DNA of 64,000 nucleotides from Spartobacteria bacterium (GTDB lineage: Bacteria > Verrucomicrobiota > Verrucomicrobiia > Chthoniobacterales > UBA10450): the NCBI GenBank assembly GCA_003167555.1, contig PMSN01000025.1:62001-126000 (forward strand), in the 5' to 3' direction. Both the position numbers and the translations under genes were made by a program. Shown in pieces: positions 40,755-49,884 of the stretch. Positions within the stretch are counted from its first letter, which is position 1. Every line of letters begins with the position of its first letter. The notes below the pieces were generated by a model, which was not told the DNA's origin, searched no databases, and saw only the letters and a list, made by a program, of their open reading frames with translations.

Positions 40755-40923
40755 GCCTTAAACATGAGTGCCACACGCGGCGTCGCTCTTCCTCGGTTGC
40801 TAAACACTCGTCATTTTTTGCGCGGAGCGACGCCGAGTGGGAATACGCCAAGCGCAAGAAACGGCGAGCGAATCACAAACGCCGCCGAGAATTCTCCTCG
40901 CGTTTGCGTAGGCTTGCGGCGTG

Positions 40924-43140
40924 ATGGAGAACAGGCTGCCCACCTCGAGCCGGACAACGCCCACGCCGCGCACGTGGTCGCGCGTCGCCCAACTGGTTCT
41001 CGATTATCCGGAAGTGAAGCGGGTGCGGCTCGAGACCGATGTGCACGGCGTCACCGTCGGATTTTACGAGCCGCCGTCGCAGCAAACTCTCGAGCAGATC
41101 GAAGCGGCGGTGCGCCAGGAATTGTCCGGACAATGGGATGTCTCGATCGAGCCCGATGGCGCATCCCCAATTCTGCATCTGCACAAGATCGACAGTCACA
41201 CCACGGAGGTTCATCGCGCGCATCCGGCGGATGAGCCGCCGGTAATTTGGAAACGGATTCGGTTGCCTGTATGGCGCAACCGTCCGGTGCCGCCGCCGGT
41301 CGAGCGCGATCATCGCCTCATGCTGCTGCTCGCAGTGATCTGCGGAGTGAGCACGCTCAGCGGATTTTTGCTCCACCGCGCCGGAGTCGGCGCCGTGCCG
41401 ATCGCGCTTTGCTTCGTCGTTGCCTACCTAACCGGCGGCTGGTTTGCCGCGCAGGATGTCGCGCACGCCCTCAGGCGCGGCAAAGTCGACATCCATTTTT
41501 TGATGATCGCGGTCGCGCTCGGCGCGCTCGCCGTGAACGCGTGGACCGAAGGCGCCACGCTGCTTTTCTTGTTCTCACTCAGCAACGCCCTCGAGCAGTT
41601 CGCGAATTATCGCACGCGCAAATCGATTGAGTCGCTCCTGAAAGCCGCACCGAAATGCGCTTTGCGGCGCGAGAACGACGGATGGGTCGAAGTGCCAGTC
41701 GAGCAAGTCGGCCCCGGCGATGACCTGCTCGTTAAACCGGGCGAATTGTTTCCCGTCGACGGCACTGTCCTCGAGGGCGCGAGCTCAGCAGATGAATCCG
41801 CGTTGACCGGCGAAGCCATTCCCGTCGCCAAAGAAGCTGGTGATGCCGTGAGCGGCGGCACGCTCAACGTCGACGGCCAATGCGTCATCCGCGCGATGCG
41901 CGCGCTGGAAGAGAGCGCGCTCAGCCGGATTCTTTCGCTCATCGAAGTAGCGCAGCAACAGAAAGCGCCGGCGCAACGTTTCACCGATTCGTTCAGCCGC
42001 TACTACACCTGGGTCGCCCTTTCGCTCAGCGCTCTCGTTTTCGTTGTCCTGCTCATGCTCCATCGGCCGGCCGCCGATGCCTTTTACCGCGCGATGACGG
42101 TGCTCGTAGTGGCGTCGCCCTGTGCGTTGGTGCTCTCGATTCCATCAGCCATTCTCGTCGCCATCGCGGCGGGCGCGCGTCGCGGGATTTTGTTTCGCGG
42201 CGGCGTCGCCATTGAGAATCTCGCCGGCGCTACGCAGTTCGCATTCGACAAGACCGGGACGCTGACCAAAGGCGCATTGATCGTGGCCAGGATCGGCGCT
42301 TTCGAAGCGCAAACCGAAGACGGTGTTCTCCAAATCGCCGCATCCGTCGCGCAATTCTCCACCCACCCGCTGGCGCGCGCGATTGTCGCCGAAGCGGAAA
42401 AGCGCAAGCTGCCCCTGCTGAAAACGGACGACTTCCTGAATGTCGCGGGCTTCGGGATGGAGGCTTCGATTGACGGCGGCAGAATCTCCGTCGGCAACCG
42501 GCGATTGATGCGCGATCGCGGTATCAGGCTGCCCGTGATCGCCTCCGGAAATGAGGCGGAAGTGTGGGTCGCCAGCGCGCGTCCGCTCGGCGCCATCTAT
42601 TTGCGCGACGAGATTCGCCCGGCTGCGAAAGGCGTCGTCGATTTTCTCAAGCGCTCCGGCGTGTCGGTCACGCTGCTCACCGGAGATCGGCCCGGGCCGG
42701 CCAGTATGGTCGCCGATCAGGTCGGGATCGAGGACGTGCGCGCCGAGATGAATCCGCAGGCGAAGCTGCAATGCATTCACGATTGGCGCGCCGCGGGAAA
42801 AAAAGTGGCGATGGTCGGTGATGGGATCAACGACGCGCCGAGCCTCACCGCCGCGGACGTCTCGATCGGGATGGGCGCGCGCGGTTCCGACGCCGCCCTC
42901 GAGCAAGCGGACATCATCCTCATGCATGACAAGATCGAGAACGTCGAACAAGCATTCCGATTGAGCCGGCGGGCGCGCGCCATCATTCGCCAGAACATCG
43001 CCATCTCGCTCGGCGTGATTTTGTTCCTCATCGTTTCCGCGCTGGCGGAAAAAATAAACCTGACCGCGGGAGTCATCGGTCACGAAGGAAGCACCGTCCT
43101 TGTAATTTTGAACGGTCTGCGTCTTCTGCGTTCTCGATAA
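40924..43140 (+). CDS. Heavy-metal-translocating P1B-type ATPase
   Basis: I start at ATG 40924; a GTG lies directly before it. The N-terminal 85 residues form a ferredoxin-like domain (AQLVLDYPEVKRVRLETD) without the CxxC metal site. Six or more helices follow, with the actuator TGEAI, the metal-site helix VVASPCALVLSIPSA (SPC), the phosphorylation motif DKTGTLTKG, STHPLARAI with the P1B-specific HP, and GDGINDAPSL. The SPC signature and C-terminal sequence fit the Zn/Cd/Co/Pb group better than copper exporters, but the next gene is a cupredoxin, so copper remains possible. Confidence 0.92.
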   Translation: MENRLPTSSRTTPTPRTWSRVAQLVLDYPEVKRVRLETDVHGVTVGFYEPPSQQTLEQIEAAVRQELSGQWDVSIEPDGASPILHLHKIDSHTTEVHRAHPADEPPVIWKRIRLPVWRNRPVPPPVERDHRLMLLLAVICGVSTLSGFLLHRAGVGAVPIALCFVVAYLTGGWFAAQDVAHALRRGKVDIHFLMIAVALGALAVNAWTEGATLLFLFSLSNALEQFANYRTRKSIESLLKAAPKCALRRENDGWVEVPVEQVGPGDDLLVKPGELFPVDGTVLEGASSADESALTGEAIPVAKEAGDAVSGGTLNVDGQCVIRAMRALEESALSRILSLIEVAQQQKAPAQRFTDSFSRYYTWVALSLSALVFVVLLMLHRPAADAFYRAMTVLVVASPCALVLSIPSAILVAIAAGARRGILFRGGVAIENLAGATQFAFDKTGTLTKGALIVARIGAFEAQTEDGVLQIAASVAQFSTHPLARAIVAEAEKRKLPLLKTDDFLNVAGFGMEASIDGGRISVGNRRLMRDRGIRLPVIASGNEAEVWVASARPLGAIYLRDEIRPAAKGVVDFLKRSGVSVTLLTGDRPGPASMVADQVGIEDVRAEMNPQAKLQCIHDWRAAGKKVAMVGDGINDAPSLTAADVSIGMGARGSDAALEQADIILMHDKIENVEQAFRLSRRARAIIRQNIAISLGVILFLIVSALAEKINLTAGVIGHEGSTVLVILNGLRLLRSR

Positions 43141-43163
43141 ACGTCAGCCGCGTCGCGCGTCGC

Positions 43164-43619
43164 TTATGGACGCACCGTCATCACGCCTTTCATGCCGCCG
43201 GCGTAATGCTCGGGAAATGTGCAAAGATAATCGTAGGCCCCGGGGACACCGGGTGCGGTGAACGTCACGCTGTCCGATTCTCCCGGCCCAAGCATTTTGG
43301 TTTTGGCCAGCACGTAGAACTCTTGCTCGAACGCGATGTAGCCTCCCTCAGGATGTGAAGTCCCCGCTTCGACAAATTTCGGAGCGAAAGCCTCCTTCGC
43401 CAGCAACACCCAGTTGTGCGCCACCGCTTCTCTCGGCAACTCGCCGACATTTCTTAGCTTCACGGTCACGCTCTGTCCCGGCTTCGCGTCAAAGCTCGTT
43501 ACGCTGAACTTCATGAAATCATCACCCGTGATCTCGACGATCTTCGGCGGCGCGACAGTGCGCGAACAGCCGATGAATGGCGCAGCGAACAGCAGCAATG
43601 CGAGACTCGCGACCTTCAT
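43164..43619 (-). CDS. Azurin-like cupredoxin lipoprotein
   Basis: The ATG at 43619 (151 aa) gives the signal KVASLALLLFAAPFIGC with a lipobox cysteine. The mature part is an azurin-type cupredoxin: ITGDDFMKFSVTSFDAKPGQ, AHNWVLL with the first copper His, and YLCTFPEHYAGGMKGVM with Cys, His and Met ligands. It is a paralogue of the cupredoxin at 57618-58094 that heads the nos cluster. A periplasmic one-electron carrier; the partner is unknown. Confidence 0.9.
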   Translation of the reverse strand: MKVASLALLLFAAPFIGCSRTVAPPKIVEITGDDFMKFSVTSFDAKPGQSVTVKLRNVGELPREAVAHNWVLLAKEAFAPKFVEAGTSHPEGGYIAFEQEFYVLAKTKMLGPGESDSVTFTAPGVPGAYDYLCTFPEHYAGGMKGVMTVRP

Positions 43620-43678
43620 ACGCTCACCGATCATCGCCGGGATGTCGGAGCGAGGTCAACCCTGAGGATGGTCGATCC

Positions 43679-43702
43679 TGTAGCGGCGGTCTGTGACCGC
43701 CG
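43679..43702. repeat. Palindromic repeat unit
   Basis: TGTAG followed by CGGCGGTC, TGT, GACCGCCG: an 8-bp perfect hairpin without a U-tract. It resembles the two TGTAGGGCGT units found inside nosD at 54877-54930, suggesting a dispersed REP-like family. Confidence 0.55.
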
Positions 43703-43790
43703 AAGTCTGTTGCTTGGCATGTTGCTTCTGATTAGTTTCCCGGCGTCGTGCGCGCCCTCCCCATCAAAGCGAATCACAAACGGGTCGCTG
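43702..43790. repeat. Degenerate direct repeat, copy 1
   Basis: Shares GAAGTCTGTTGC, GGCGTCGTGCGCGC and AATCACAAACGGGT in the same order and spacing with 44547-44636. The copies flank the His-rich protein gene. Confidence 0.7.
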
Positions 43791-43825
43791 CTTTTCACGT
43801 ATCGCTCGCAGAGGGAAATTGACCG

Positions 43826-43905
43826 GTGAGCGTTGAGAAAATTCTCGAAAAGCTTCTTCGCGGCGAATAGGATGCAAACCTTCGCTTCAGCGAATTATGC
43901 CAACG
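43826..43905 (+). pseudogene. Remnant of a HicA-like toxin gene
   Basis: The plus-strand frame from GTG 43826 reads VSVEKILEKLLRGE, then TAG, then DANLRFSELCQR before similarity is lost. This matches the N-terminus of HicA-family toxins (EKILEKI, SDANI, FxDLCxLL). An in-frame stop and loss of the C-terminal half make it a relic. No antitoxin gene is visible. Confidence 0.5.
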
Positions 43906-44089
43906 ATATTGGGCGGTCAGCAGCCTGCCCTGAGCGGAGTCGAATGGGTTGGGCGTTCAGCGTTCGGCTGCCTGCCCGCCGTAGTCTGCGAAGGAGGGTT
44001 TTCTTCTTCTATCCGCCGTCGCTTTTTCCCACTGAAAAATCAGAGTCGATTGACCCGTCCTTTCGTCCTTCGCGAAACGAATCAAAAGT

Positions 44090-44362
44090 ATGATCAAGAA
44101 AATATTGCTCCTTGTGGCGGTTGCCGTCACGAGCGTTACTTTCGGGTCCGCCGTTCAGGCGGAAGGAATTCGGATCGAATTGGGTGACCGGGCATTCTAC
44201 AATCATGGCCCGCGTTACTGGGACAACGACTTCGAAATGATTTGGGAGCCCGGCCATTGGTCCGAGCACGGACATCATTGGATCCACGGCCACTACCGCC
44301 GCGGCGAACATCGCCGCCACGAAGACCACCGCCGCGACGACCGCCACGATGACCGCCACTAA
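44090..44362 (+). CDS. His-rich secreted protein
   Basis: The 90-aa product has a Sec signal (MIKKILLLVAVAVTSVTFG, cleavage near VQA), then WEPGHWSEHGHHWIHGHY and a C-terminal tail of alternating His, Arg and Asp. Such tails bind zinc, nickel or copper weakly and are often found near metal exporters; the P-type ATPase lies 1 kb away. A strong terminator follows 21 bp after the stop. Confidence 0.75.
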   Translation: MIKKILLLVAVAVTSVTFGSAVQAEGIRIELGDRAFYNHGPRYWDNDFEMIWEPGHWSEHGHHWIHGHYRRGEHRRHEDHRRDDRHDDRH

Positions 44363-44383
44363 TTAGCGTCAGGTAGGATTGAT

Positions 44384-44425
44384 TCGGGCTCGGCGGCTGA
44401 AGAGCTGCCGGGCCCGATTTCTTTT
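44384..44425 (+). terminator. Rho-independent terminator after the His-rich gene
   Basis: TCGGGCTCGGCGGCT pairs with AGCTGCCGGGCCCGA around a GAAG loop: a 15-bp stem with two G-T wobbles, followed by TTTCTTTT. It is the clearest terminator in the window. Confidence 0.9.
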
Positions 44426-44781
44426 GCGATAGCGGCGGCCGGCGATTGCTTCTTATTTCCGACCTCCGTCCTCTGCCCTCCGCCTTCTGCCTTCTGCCTT
44501 CTGCCCGTTCGGCGTTCGGCGTTTGCTTTCCACGTTGCCCATCGCCGAAGTCTGTTGCCTTGCCCTCTCGCTTCGGATTACTTTCCTGGCGTCGTGCGCG
44601 CTCTTCCCCTTAAGCCCAATCACAAACGGGTTACTGTATGCGTGACGAGTTGAAGAATGCCCTGGAGGAATTCGCGCGCTTTGGAGCTTCAAAGGCGATG
44701 AGAAGAGCAAGGCGGCAAGCCTTTCTCGAGCATTTTTCCCGTGCGCCCGGAATAGTGCGCTATATCTGACCTGATTCTCCA
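44426..44781. other. Region upstream of the STAND-like gene
   Basis: Contains three 7-bp tandem units CCTTCTG (44483-44503), GGCGTTC repeats, the second copy of the degenerate direct repeat, and a 43-codon frame (44638-44769, MRDELKNALEEFARFG) ending 12 bp before the large gene. That short frame has GC-typical codons but no family and no clear ribosome binding site, so I do not call it a gene. Confidence 0.5.
44547..44636. repeat. Degenerate direct repeat, copy 2
   Basis: Partner of 43702-43790; same motif order, roughly four-fifths identical by eye. It ends just before the short frame upstream of the large STAND-like gene. Confidence 0.7.
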
Positions 44782-47700
44782 GTGCTAATCCCAACCAACG
44801 ACGTAGAATTGGCATTCTCTCGCGAGCCTCATCGAGGGGCATTTCCTTTGTTCTGCAATTCGCTTGTTGCACTTGAAGCTCCCCGGACGCGGACCTTTCC
44901 AATCCTGACGGCAAAAGCGGGGCCCGACGGTGGTATGGACGGCGAATGGGACGTAAGTGGGGTCGATGGTTTCGTTGCTGTGTCTATCGCGAGTGCCGGT
45001 TGGAACGTCTATCAATTTAAGACGTTGGACGTACCGACATTGGGAGCGCAGAAAGCATTCTCCGAGTTGTGCAGGCGCGTGCGCGGAGCGGTCAAGAGTG
45101 TCATTGCCAGGCAAGCGGAGCCAAAGACGCTCGCAAAATATATTCTCTTTACGAACCTACGCCTTGGCCTTGAGAGCGAGTCGAGTACGGCTAACGGACG
45201 GTCTCTCAATACTCAGCGTGCAGACTTACGTGATGAAATACTCAAAGGCACAGCGGGAGATGTTGATGTTACTATTATTGATGCCGGTCAGATTTCTGGT
45301 TTTATCGCTCGCCACCCGGCTCTTCGTATGGGCTGGTTTTCTCCGGGACAAGGAACGGCGTGGAATGAAATGCAGCAGCGGGCGCGCCGATTAAGTAGAG
45401 TGGACGTTCCCCTCATCGGTCGCGATGCAGAATTGGCCGATGTTCAAGGGTGGCTCGGTGATCCTGACGTGCGTGTGATTGCGGTGAGCGGCCCAAACAG
45501 TGTGGGCAAAACGCGCCTAGTAATTGAAGCGACCGAGCCGTATGCACCAGTCACGTTCTTTGCCGAGGACGTCCACGCCTTAGCGCATGACGGCGTCCGC
45601 GTATATGCAACCGCCGACCAATTTGTGGTGCTCGTTGTTGAAGATCTGCCCGTTGACATGGTAAAGCGACTTGCGGAGCAAGCCCTCGGTTGTGAGAAGC
45701 CGATTAAGCTAATCATAACCCTCCCGTCTCCAGAGCACGCTCCCATCATACGCCTGGGTAATGATTCGGCCGTCAAACCTCGTCAGATCCCGCGACTGCC
45801 AAAAGACGCATCGACGAGACTTGTCGAATCTGTTGATTCTGATCTCGAACAGCGATTACGCGATTGGATCGTACAACAGGCGGGCGGCATACCGGGAGTG
45901 CTTGTCGCGGCTGCGTTAGTCGGCGAGGAGCTTCATCGCGAATCAGGGTCTTTGCGCAAGCAGCTCTCTCAAAAATTCAGCCAAAGCTTGGAAGACAAGG
46001 CGGGCAAGGACGCGCTGCCCCTCCTTCAGGCACTGTCTCCTTTGGTTTATGTACGAGTTGGTGGAGAATCGTCTGAGTTGCCAGTTCTGCTATCCCATAT
46101 AGCACCTGAGATACAGGTGCCCAGCGTTCTCCGGCGACTGGGCGAATTCGAAGCGCTCGGGTTTCTGCGGAGGCAAGGTGAGTATGTGGCCGTCGTGCCT
46201 CCGATGTTTGCCGCCGGACTGTTTCACGATCTTGCACATGACAATCCGTCCCTACCGGAACAACTGATGGCCAGCCTTGACCTCGCTGGTCGTAAGCGAT
46301 TGCTGGAACGACTGGTCACGGTCGAGCTCTCTCACGCGACGCCATTCACGTCGTTCGTATTTGGTCCCGGAGGTCCGTTTGGTGATACGGAACGCTTTAG
46401 TGGAAACCTTGAACTGCTCGACTACTTGGCGCGTGCCCTTCCGGTGGAGACAGCACGATTTCTTCGGCAACAGCTAGATGAGATCTGGCGTGATGTTGTC
46501 CAGCGAGGACAAAACGGCATGGAACGCCTGCTCGCGGCCATTAACGAGTTGATAGACGAGCCAGCAACGACCGCCTCCGCGTTCTCTATCCTAACAGATT
46601 TGGCAACGCGTGAAGCGTTGGAATCGGATGGGACCGCTGCCGCTAACGACTTTACGGAATGTTTTGTCTATTGGTATCCGCGCTCAATCTCTTATCAAGA
46701 ACGTGAGGCAGCACTGGAGCCGATGCTCACAGCTTCTGACCTCACGCTGCGAAAACTCGGTCTGAAGGCAATCATAACCGCCACGAATCCGCCGGACACT
46801 CTAGGCGGGCGCTCAGTAACTGTCCGCCGACTGGGTAGCAGGCCGCGTTACGGAACATGGAAAGACTGCTGGGATTTTTTGCTTAGAATGGTCCGTCGCC
46901 GCCTCACGATGTGCCTTGAAAATGAGCCCGAGCTCCGGGCTATGGCGCTTGATAAACTACCGAACGCGATTTCGAGATTATCGGGACATTTACGGGTTGA
47001 AGATGCGATGCAAATTGTTCGCGATATTTCGGAGCAGTATTTTCGAGGAAATGTTCAGCTTGATCCTCTCGCGCTACGCGAAAATGTGAAATGGCTGCGG
47101 GGCTTCTATGAACGAAGCAGAGGGAACTCGGGACAGGAAAAATGGCAGGAGGGATGGGCTAAGACTATCGAGGAGCTGGATGCGTTGCTGACCCGTCTTG
47201 AGAACGGCACCTTCGATCATCGGCTGAGATTGGCGATTGGGCGCACTTTCGAACACGGTGATGTGGTGTTCGAAGATCGTAAATTATACCAATACCAAGT
47301 TCGGATTCTGCAACTTGCCCGCGAAGCTTGCCGCGAGCCTCAAATCATGAGCAATGCCACGTGGGAACTTCTCAGTGACAAGGAAGCCTTGAACCGTGGC
47401 GACTTTGCCTTTTTTCTCGGTGAGAATGATGAGCAGCATCAACATTTTCAGGCAATGCTTGCGCGGGCCGTCGACTTTCAATGGTCTAGGCTACTAGGGA
47501 TTTATCTATCGGGAGCTATGAAGTCGATGGCTTCGTGGGTAGAGGCCACGCTGGATGAGATGCTCATCTCTCCCACAGCGCCGAAAAGCTCGTTGCTTAT
47601 TGCGATTTGCGGAATTGGTCCGACGGAGGGGAACCGCGCGCGCCTGAAGCAATTGCTTCTTAACCATTCTGTATCTGCGGACGAAGTTGCCAACGCCTTT

Positions 47701-48543
47701 TCGTACGGACGCTGGCTTGATGGCTTGCCCATCGAAGAAGTGCGAGATGTTCTGAAGTTCATCCTGTCAGAACCGGATCATGAGGTGGCTCTGTTGAACG
47801 TCTCATCTCTATATCTCCACCACCAAAAGCCACTTCCTCGCGAACTCTTTGACATCGTTAGGCCTGTGCTCAACGCACCCATCCATGCTCGGATGAACTC
47901 GACATACGAGCTCGATCAGGTAGCGACAGGACTCGCGCGAACTGATTTGGAAGCGGGTCTTGAACTCCTTCGGGAAGCGATCCGGCGTCTGTCTGATGCA
48001 AAATCGCGGGTTTGGTGGATGGGTTGGAATCCTTTTGAAAGCTACGGCACACGGGACTTCTGGGAATACCTACGCACACAGTCACCGCAATGCGCATACG
48101 AAATACTCGGCGCATGGGACGTCAAGTCCCCCGGGCCGGACTTACAAGACCATGGTCAACGTTATTTGCTCGATCTCTCGGCACACCAATCGGTTTTGGT
48201 GAATATCGCGCGAACCAATCGGAATGCGGCCTGCATCTTTGCTAAGTGCATGCCGTCTGTCCAGCCCGGCTTCTTCCAGTTCGCTTATGAGTTGATCGAG
48301 ATATATCCGGACGACAATGGCGTCGTTGGCGCCCTCAATTCTGCCCTCATCCCGACGAGTGGGTGGGGTTATGAGTACGATTGGCTGACGAAGGCCAGCG
48401 AAACCGTGCAGGCTGAACTAAAGGTAACGTCTTTGTCCCCGGCGGCACGCGGGTGGCTCGAGTCACTGCAGGAGGTTATCTTAATGCGGCGCTCCGAATC
48501 GCGTCGCGATTTCGGATCATCCGAGCCGTCATTTTTGGATTAA
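44782..48543 (+). CDS. Large STAND-like NTPase with N-terminal Mrr-like nuclease domain, candidate anti-phage protein
   Basis: The 1253-aa product starts at GTG 44782; an in-frame TGA at 44767 rules out a longer form. Residues about 20-180 contain AGPDGGMDGEWD (Asp49, Asp53) and NVYQFKT (Gln78, Lys80), the D..QxK core of Mrr-type PD-(D/E)xK nucleases. Residues about 205-450 form a P-loop module: LIGRDAEL, Walker A SGPNSVGKT (Lys243), Walker B FVVLVVEDLP, then GGIPGVLVAAALVGEEL as in STAND proteins. The remaining 800 residues look all-helical, repeat-like, and could be the sensor. No partner gene is adjacent. Codon use is less GC-biased than its neighbours, suggesting transfer. Confidence 0.75.
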   Translation: MLIPTNDVELAFSREPHRGAFPLFCNSLVALEAPRTRTFPILTAKAGPDGGMDGEWDVSGVDGFVAVSIASAGWNVYQFKTLDVPTLGAQKAFSELCRRVRGAVKSVIARQAEPKTLAKYILFTNLRLGLESESSTANGRSLNTQRADLRDEILKGTAGDVDVTIIDAGQISGFIARHPALRMGWFSPGQGTAWNEMQQRARRLSRVDVPLIGRDAELADVQGWLGDPDVRVIAVSGPNSVGKTRLVIEATEPYAPVTFFAEDVHALAHDGVRVYATADQFVVLVVEDLPVDMVKRLAEQALGCEKPIKLIITLPSPEHAPIIRLGNDSAVKPRQIPRLPKDASTRLVESVDSDLEQRLRDWIVQQAGGIPGVLVAAALVGEELHRESGSLRKQLSQKFSQSLEDKAGKDALPLLQALSPLVYVRVGGESSELPVLLSHIAPEIQVPSVLRRLGEFEALGFLRRQGEYVAVVPPMFAAGLFHDLAHDNPSLPEQLMASLDLAGRKRLLERLVTVELSHATPFTSFVFGPGGPFGDTERFSGNLELLDYLARALPVETARFLRQQLDEIWRDVVQRGQNGMERLLAAINELIDEPATTASAFSILTDLATREALESDGTAAANDFTECFVYWYPRSISYQEREAALEPMLTASDLTLRKLGLKAIITATNPPDTLGGRSVTVRRLGSRPRYGTWKDCWDFLLRMVRRRLTMCLENEPELRAMALDKLPNAISRLSGHLRVEDAMQIVRDISEQYFRGNVQLDPLALRENVKWLRGFYERSRGNSGQEKWQEGWAKTIEELDALLTRLENGTFDHRLRLAIGRTFEHGDVVFEDRKLYQYQVRILQLAREACREPQIMSNATWELLSDKEALNRGDFAFFLGENDEQHQHFQAMLARAVDFQWSRLLGIYLSGAMKSMASWVEATLDEMLISPTAPKSSLLIAICGIGPTEGNRARLKQLLLNHSVSADEVANAFSYGRWLDGLPIEEVRDVLKFILSEPDHEVALLNVSSLYLHHQKPLPRELFDIVRPVLNAPIHARMNSTYELDQVATGLARTDLEAGLELLREAIRRLSDAKSRVWWMGWNPFESYGTRDFWEYLRTQSPQCAYEILGAWDVKSPGPDLQDHGQRYLLDLSAHQSVLVNIARTNRNAACIFAKCMPSVQPGFFQFAYELIEIYPDDNGVVGALNSALIPTSGWGYEYDWLTKASETVQAELKVTSLSPAARGWLESLQEVILMRRSESRRDFGSSEPSFLD

Positions 48544-48643
48544 GCCCTCGTTTGAAGACTTCTCTTGCTGTCGGGAAAACAGGTAGGACAAGCTCTCCGG
48601 GGGCTCTGGTGTGGACGGCCGGAACTTCAGCTCGGGCAGTCTC

Positions 48644-49699
48644 TCAGGGACGGATCGCGACCTTTAGGACACCGTCGCGGCGGGAGCCGAAGAGATCGTA
48701 GGCTTCAACGATTTGATCGAGCTTGAAACTATGGGTCAGGAGCGGGGTGGGATCGAAACGCTTTGATTGCACCATCGACATCAGGCGGCGCATCCGTTCT
48801 TTGCCGCCGGGACAGAGCGTGGTGACGATTTTGTAGTCGCCGATGCCGGCCGCGAACGCGTCGTAGGGGACCTGAAGTTTTCCCGAGTAAACGCCGAGGC
48901 TGCTCAACGTGCCGCCGGCACGCAAACTCCGCAGAGCATTCTCGAAGGTCTCCTGCAGGCCGAGCGACTCAATGGCCACGTCAGCGCCGCCGCCAGTGAG
49001 TTTTCTTACTTCCGCGACAACGTCGCACTGCTTCGGATCGAGCACGACATCCGCACCCATTTGTTTCGACATTTTCATTCGGACGGGGTCGCCGTCGACG
49101 GCAATAATGAACGACGCGCCCATTAATTTTGCGCCAGCCGTCGCACAAAGTCCGATGGGGCCTTGCGCAAGAACGACCACCGTATCCCCGATGCGAATGT
49201 TGCCGGACTCCGCGCCGCTGAAGCCGGTCGAGGCGATGTCGGCGAGGAGCACGACTTGTTCGTCGCTCAATTCATCCGGAATCTTCGCGAGGTTCGCCTG
49301 TGCGTTCGGCACGAGAAGATATTCCGCCTGCGCGCCATTGATCGTATTGCCGAAACGCCAGCCGCCGATCGCTTCTACGCCTTCGCCGTGGCCGCATTGC
49401 GACCATTGCGCCGACAAACACGCGCGACACTGTCCGCACGGTGTGATCGCGCCGACGAGCACACGATCGCCAATCGCGTAGCCGGTGACGCCTTCGCCGA
49501 GTTCTTCGATCACACCGACCGGCTCGTGACCGATCACGAGACCGGGCTTCACGGCGTATTCTCCGCGCAGAATGTGAAGGTCGGTGCCGCAGATTGTCGT
49601 GAGGGTGATGCGAATCACGGCTTCGCCCGCGCCGGCGCTTGGCCGCGGAACTTCTTCGATCCGAATATCATTCGGTCCGTGAAAAACGGTCGCTCGCAT
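48644..49699 (-). CDS. Zinc-dependent alcohol dehydrogenase (MDR family)
   Basis: The family start is MRATVFHGPNDIRIEEVPRP at ATG 49699 (351 aa); in-frame ATGs at 49792 and 49813 would add a non-conserved tail. TICGTDLHILRG holds the catalytic cysteine, GHEPVGVIEELG the histidine, and CGQCRACLSAQWSQC the structural zinc lobe (three clear Cys plus one). VVLAQGPIGLCATAGAKLMGA binds NAD(P). It oxidises or reduces a small alcohol/aldehyde; substrate unknown. Confidence 0.88.
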   Translation of the reverse strand: MRATVFHGPNDIRIEEVPRPSAGAGEAVIRITLTTICGTDLHILRGEYAVKPGLVIGHEPVGVIEELGEGVTGYAIGDRVLVGAITPCGQCRACLSAQWSQCGHGEGVEAIGGWRFGNTINGAQAEYLLVPNAQANLAKIPDELSDEQVVLLADIASTGFSGAESGNIRIGDTVVVLAQGPIGLCATAGAKLMGASFIIAVDGDPVRMKMSKQMGADVVLDPKQCDVVAEVRKLTGGGADVAIESLGLQETFENALRSLRAGGTLSSLGVYSGKLQVPYDAFAAGIGDYKIVTTLCPGGKERMRRLMSMVQSKRFDPTPLLTHSFKLDQIVEAYDLFGSRRDGVLKVAIRP

Positions 49700-49884
49700 G
49701 GTGCCGCGTGCATTTGCCGATGACTGCAATCTGGTAGGGCGAGACTCTGTCGAGCCGGGGTCACCGCGGTTGGAATCAATTGCCGTTTTCATGCACCCAG
49801 GATTCACGAGCACCGAGATGCGTGCTCCGCAGTAATTGCGATTTAGCGCGCGTTTTTTGCGTGCTTGTTTGTCTCGCCCGCGTG

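Larger units (their letters stand above)
43620..44089. other. Intergenic region rich in repeats and gene relics
   Basis: Holds a GC palindrome (43679-43702), one copy of a degenerate direct repeat (43702-43790) and a HicA-like remnant (43826-43905). The rest, including CCTGAGCGGAGTCGAATGG near 43931, shows no gene. Confidence 0.6.

Noticed and set aside
42145-43083. 312-codon minus-strand frame inside the P-type ATPase gene
   Set aside because: Antisense shadow; the plus strand carries DKTGT and GDGIND in frame.
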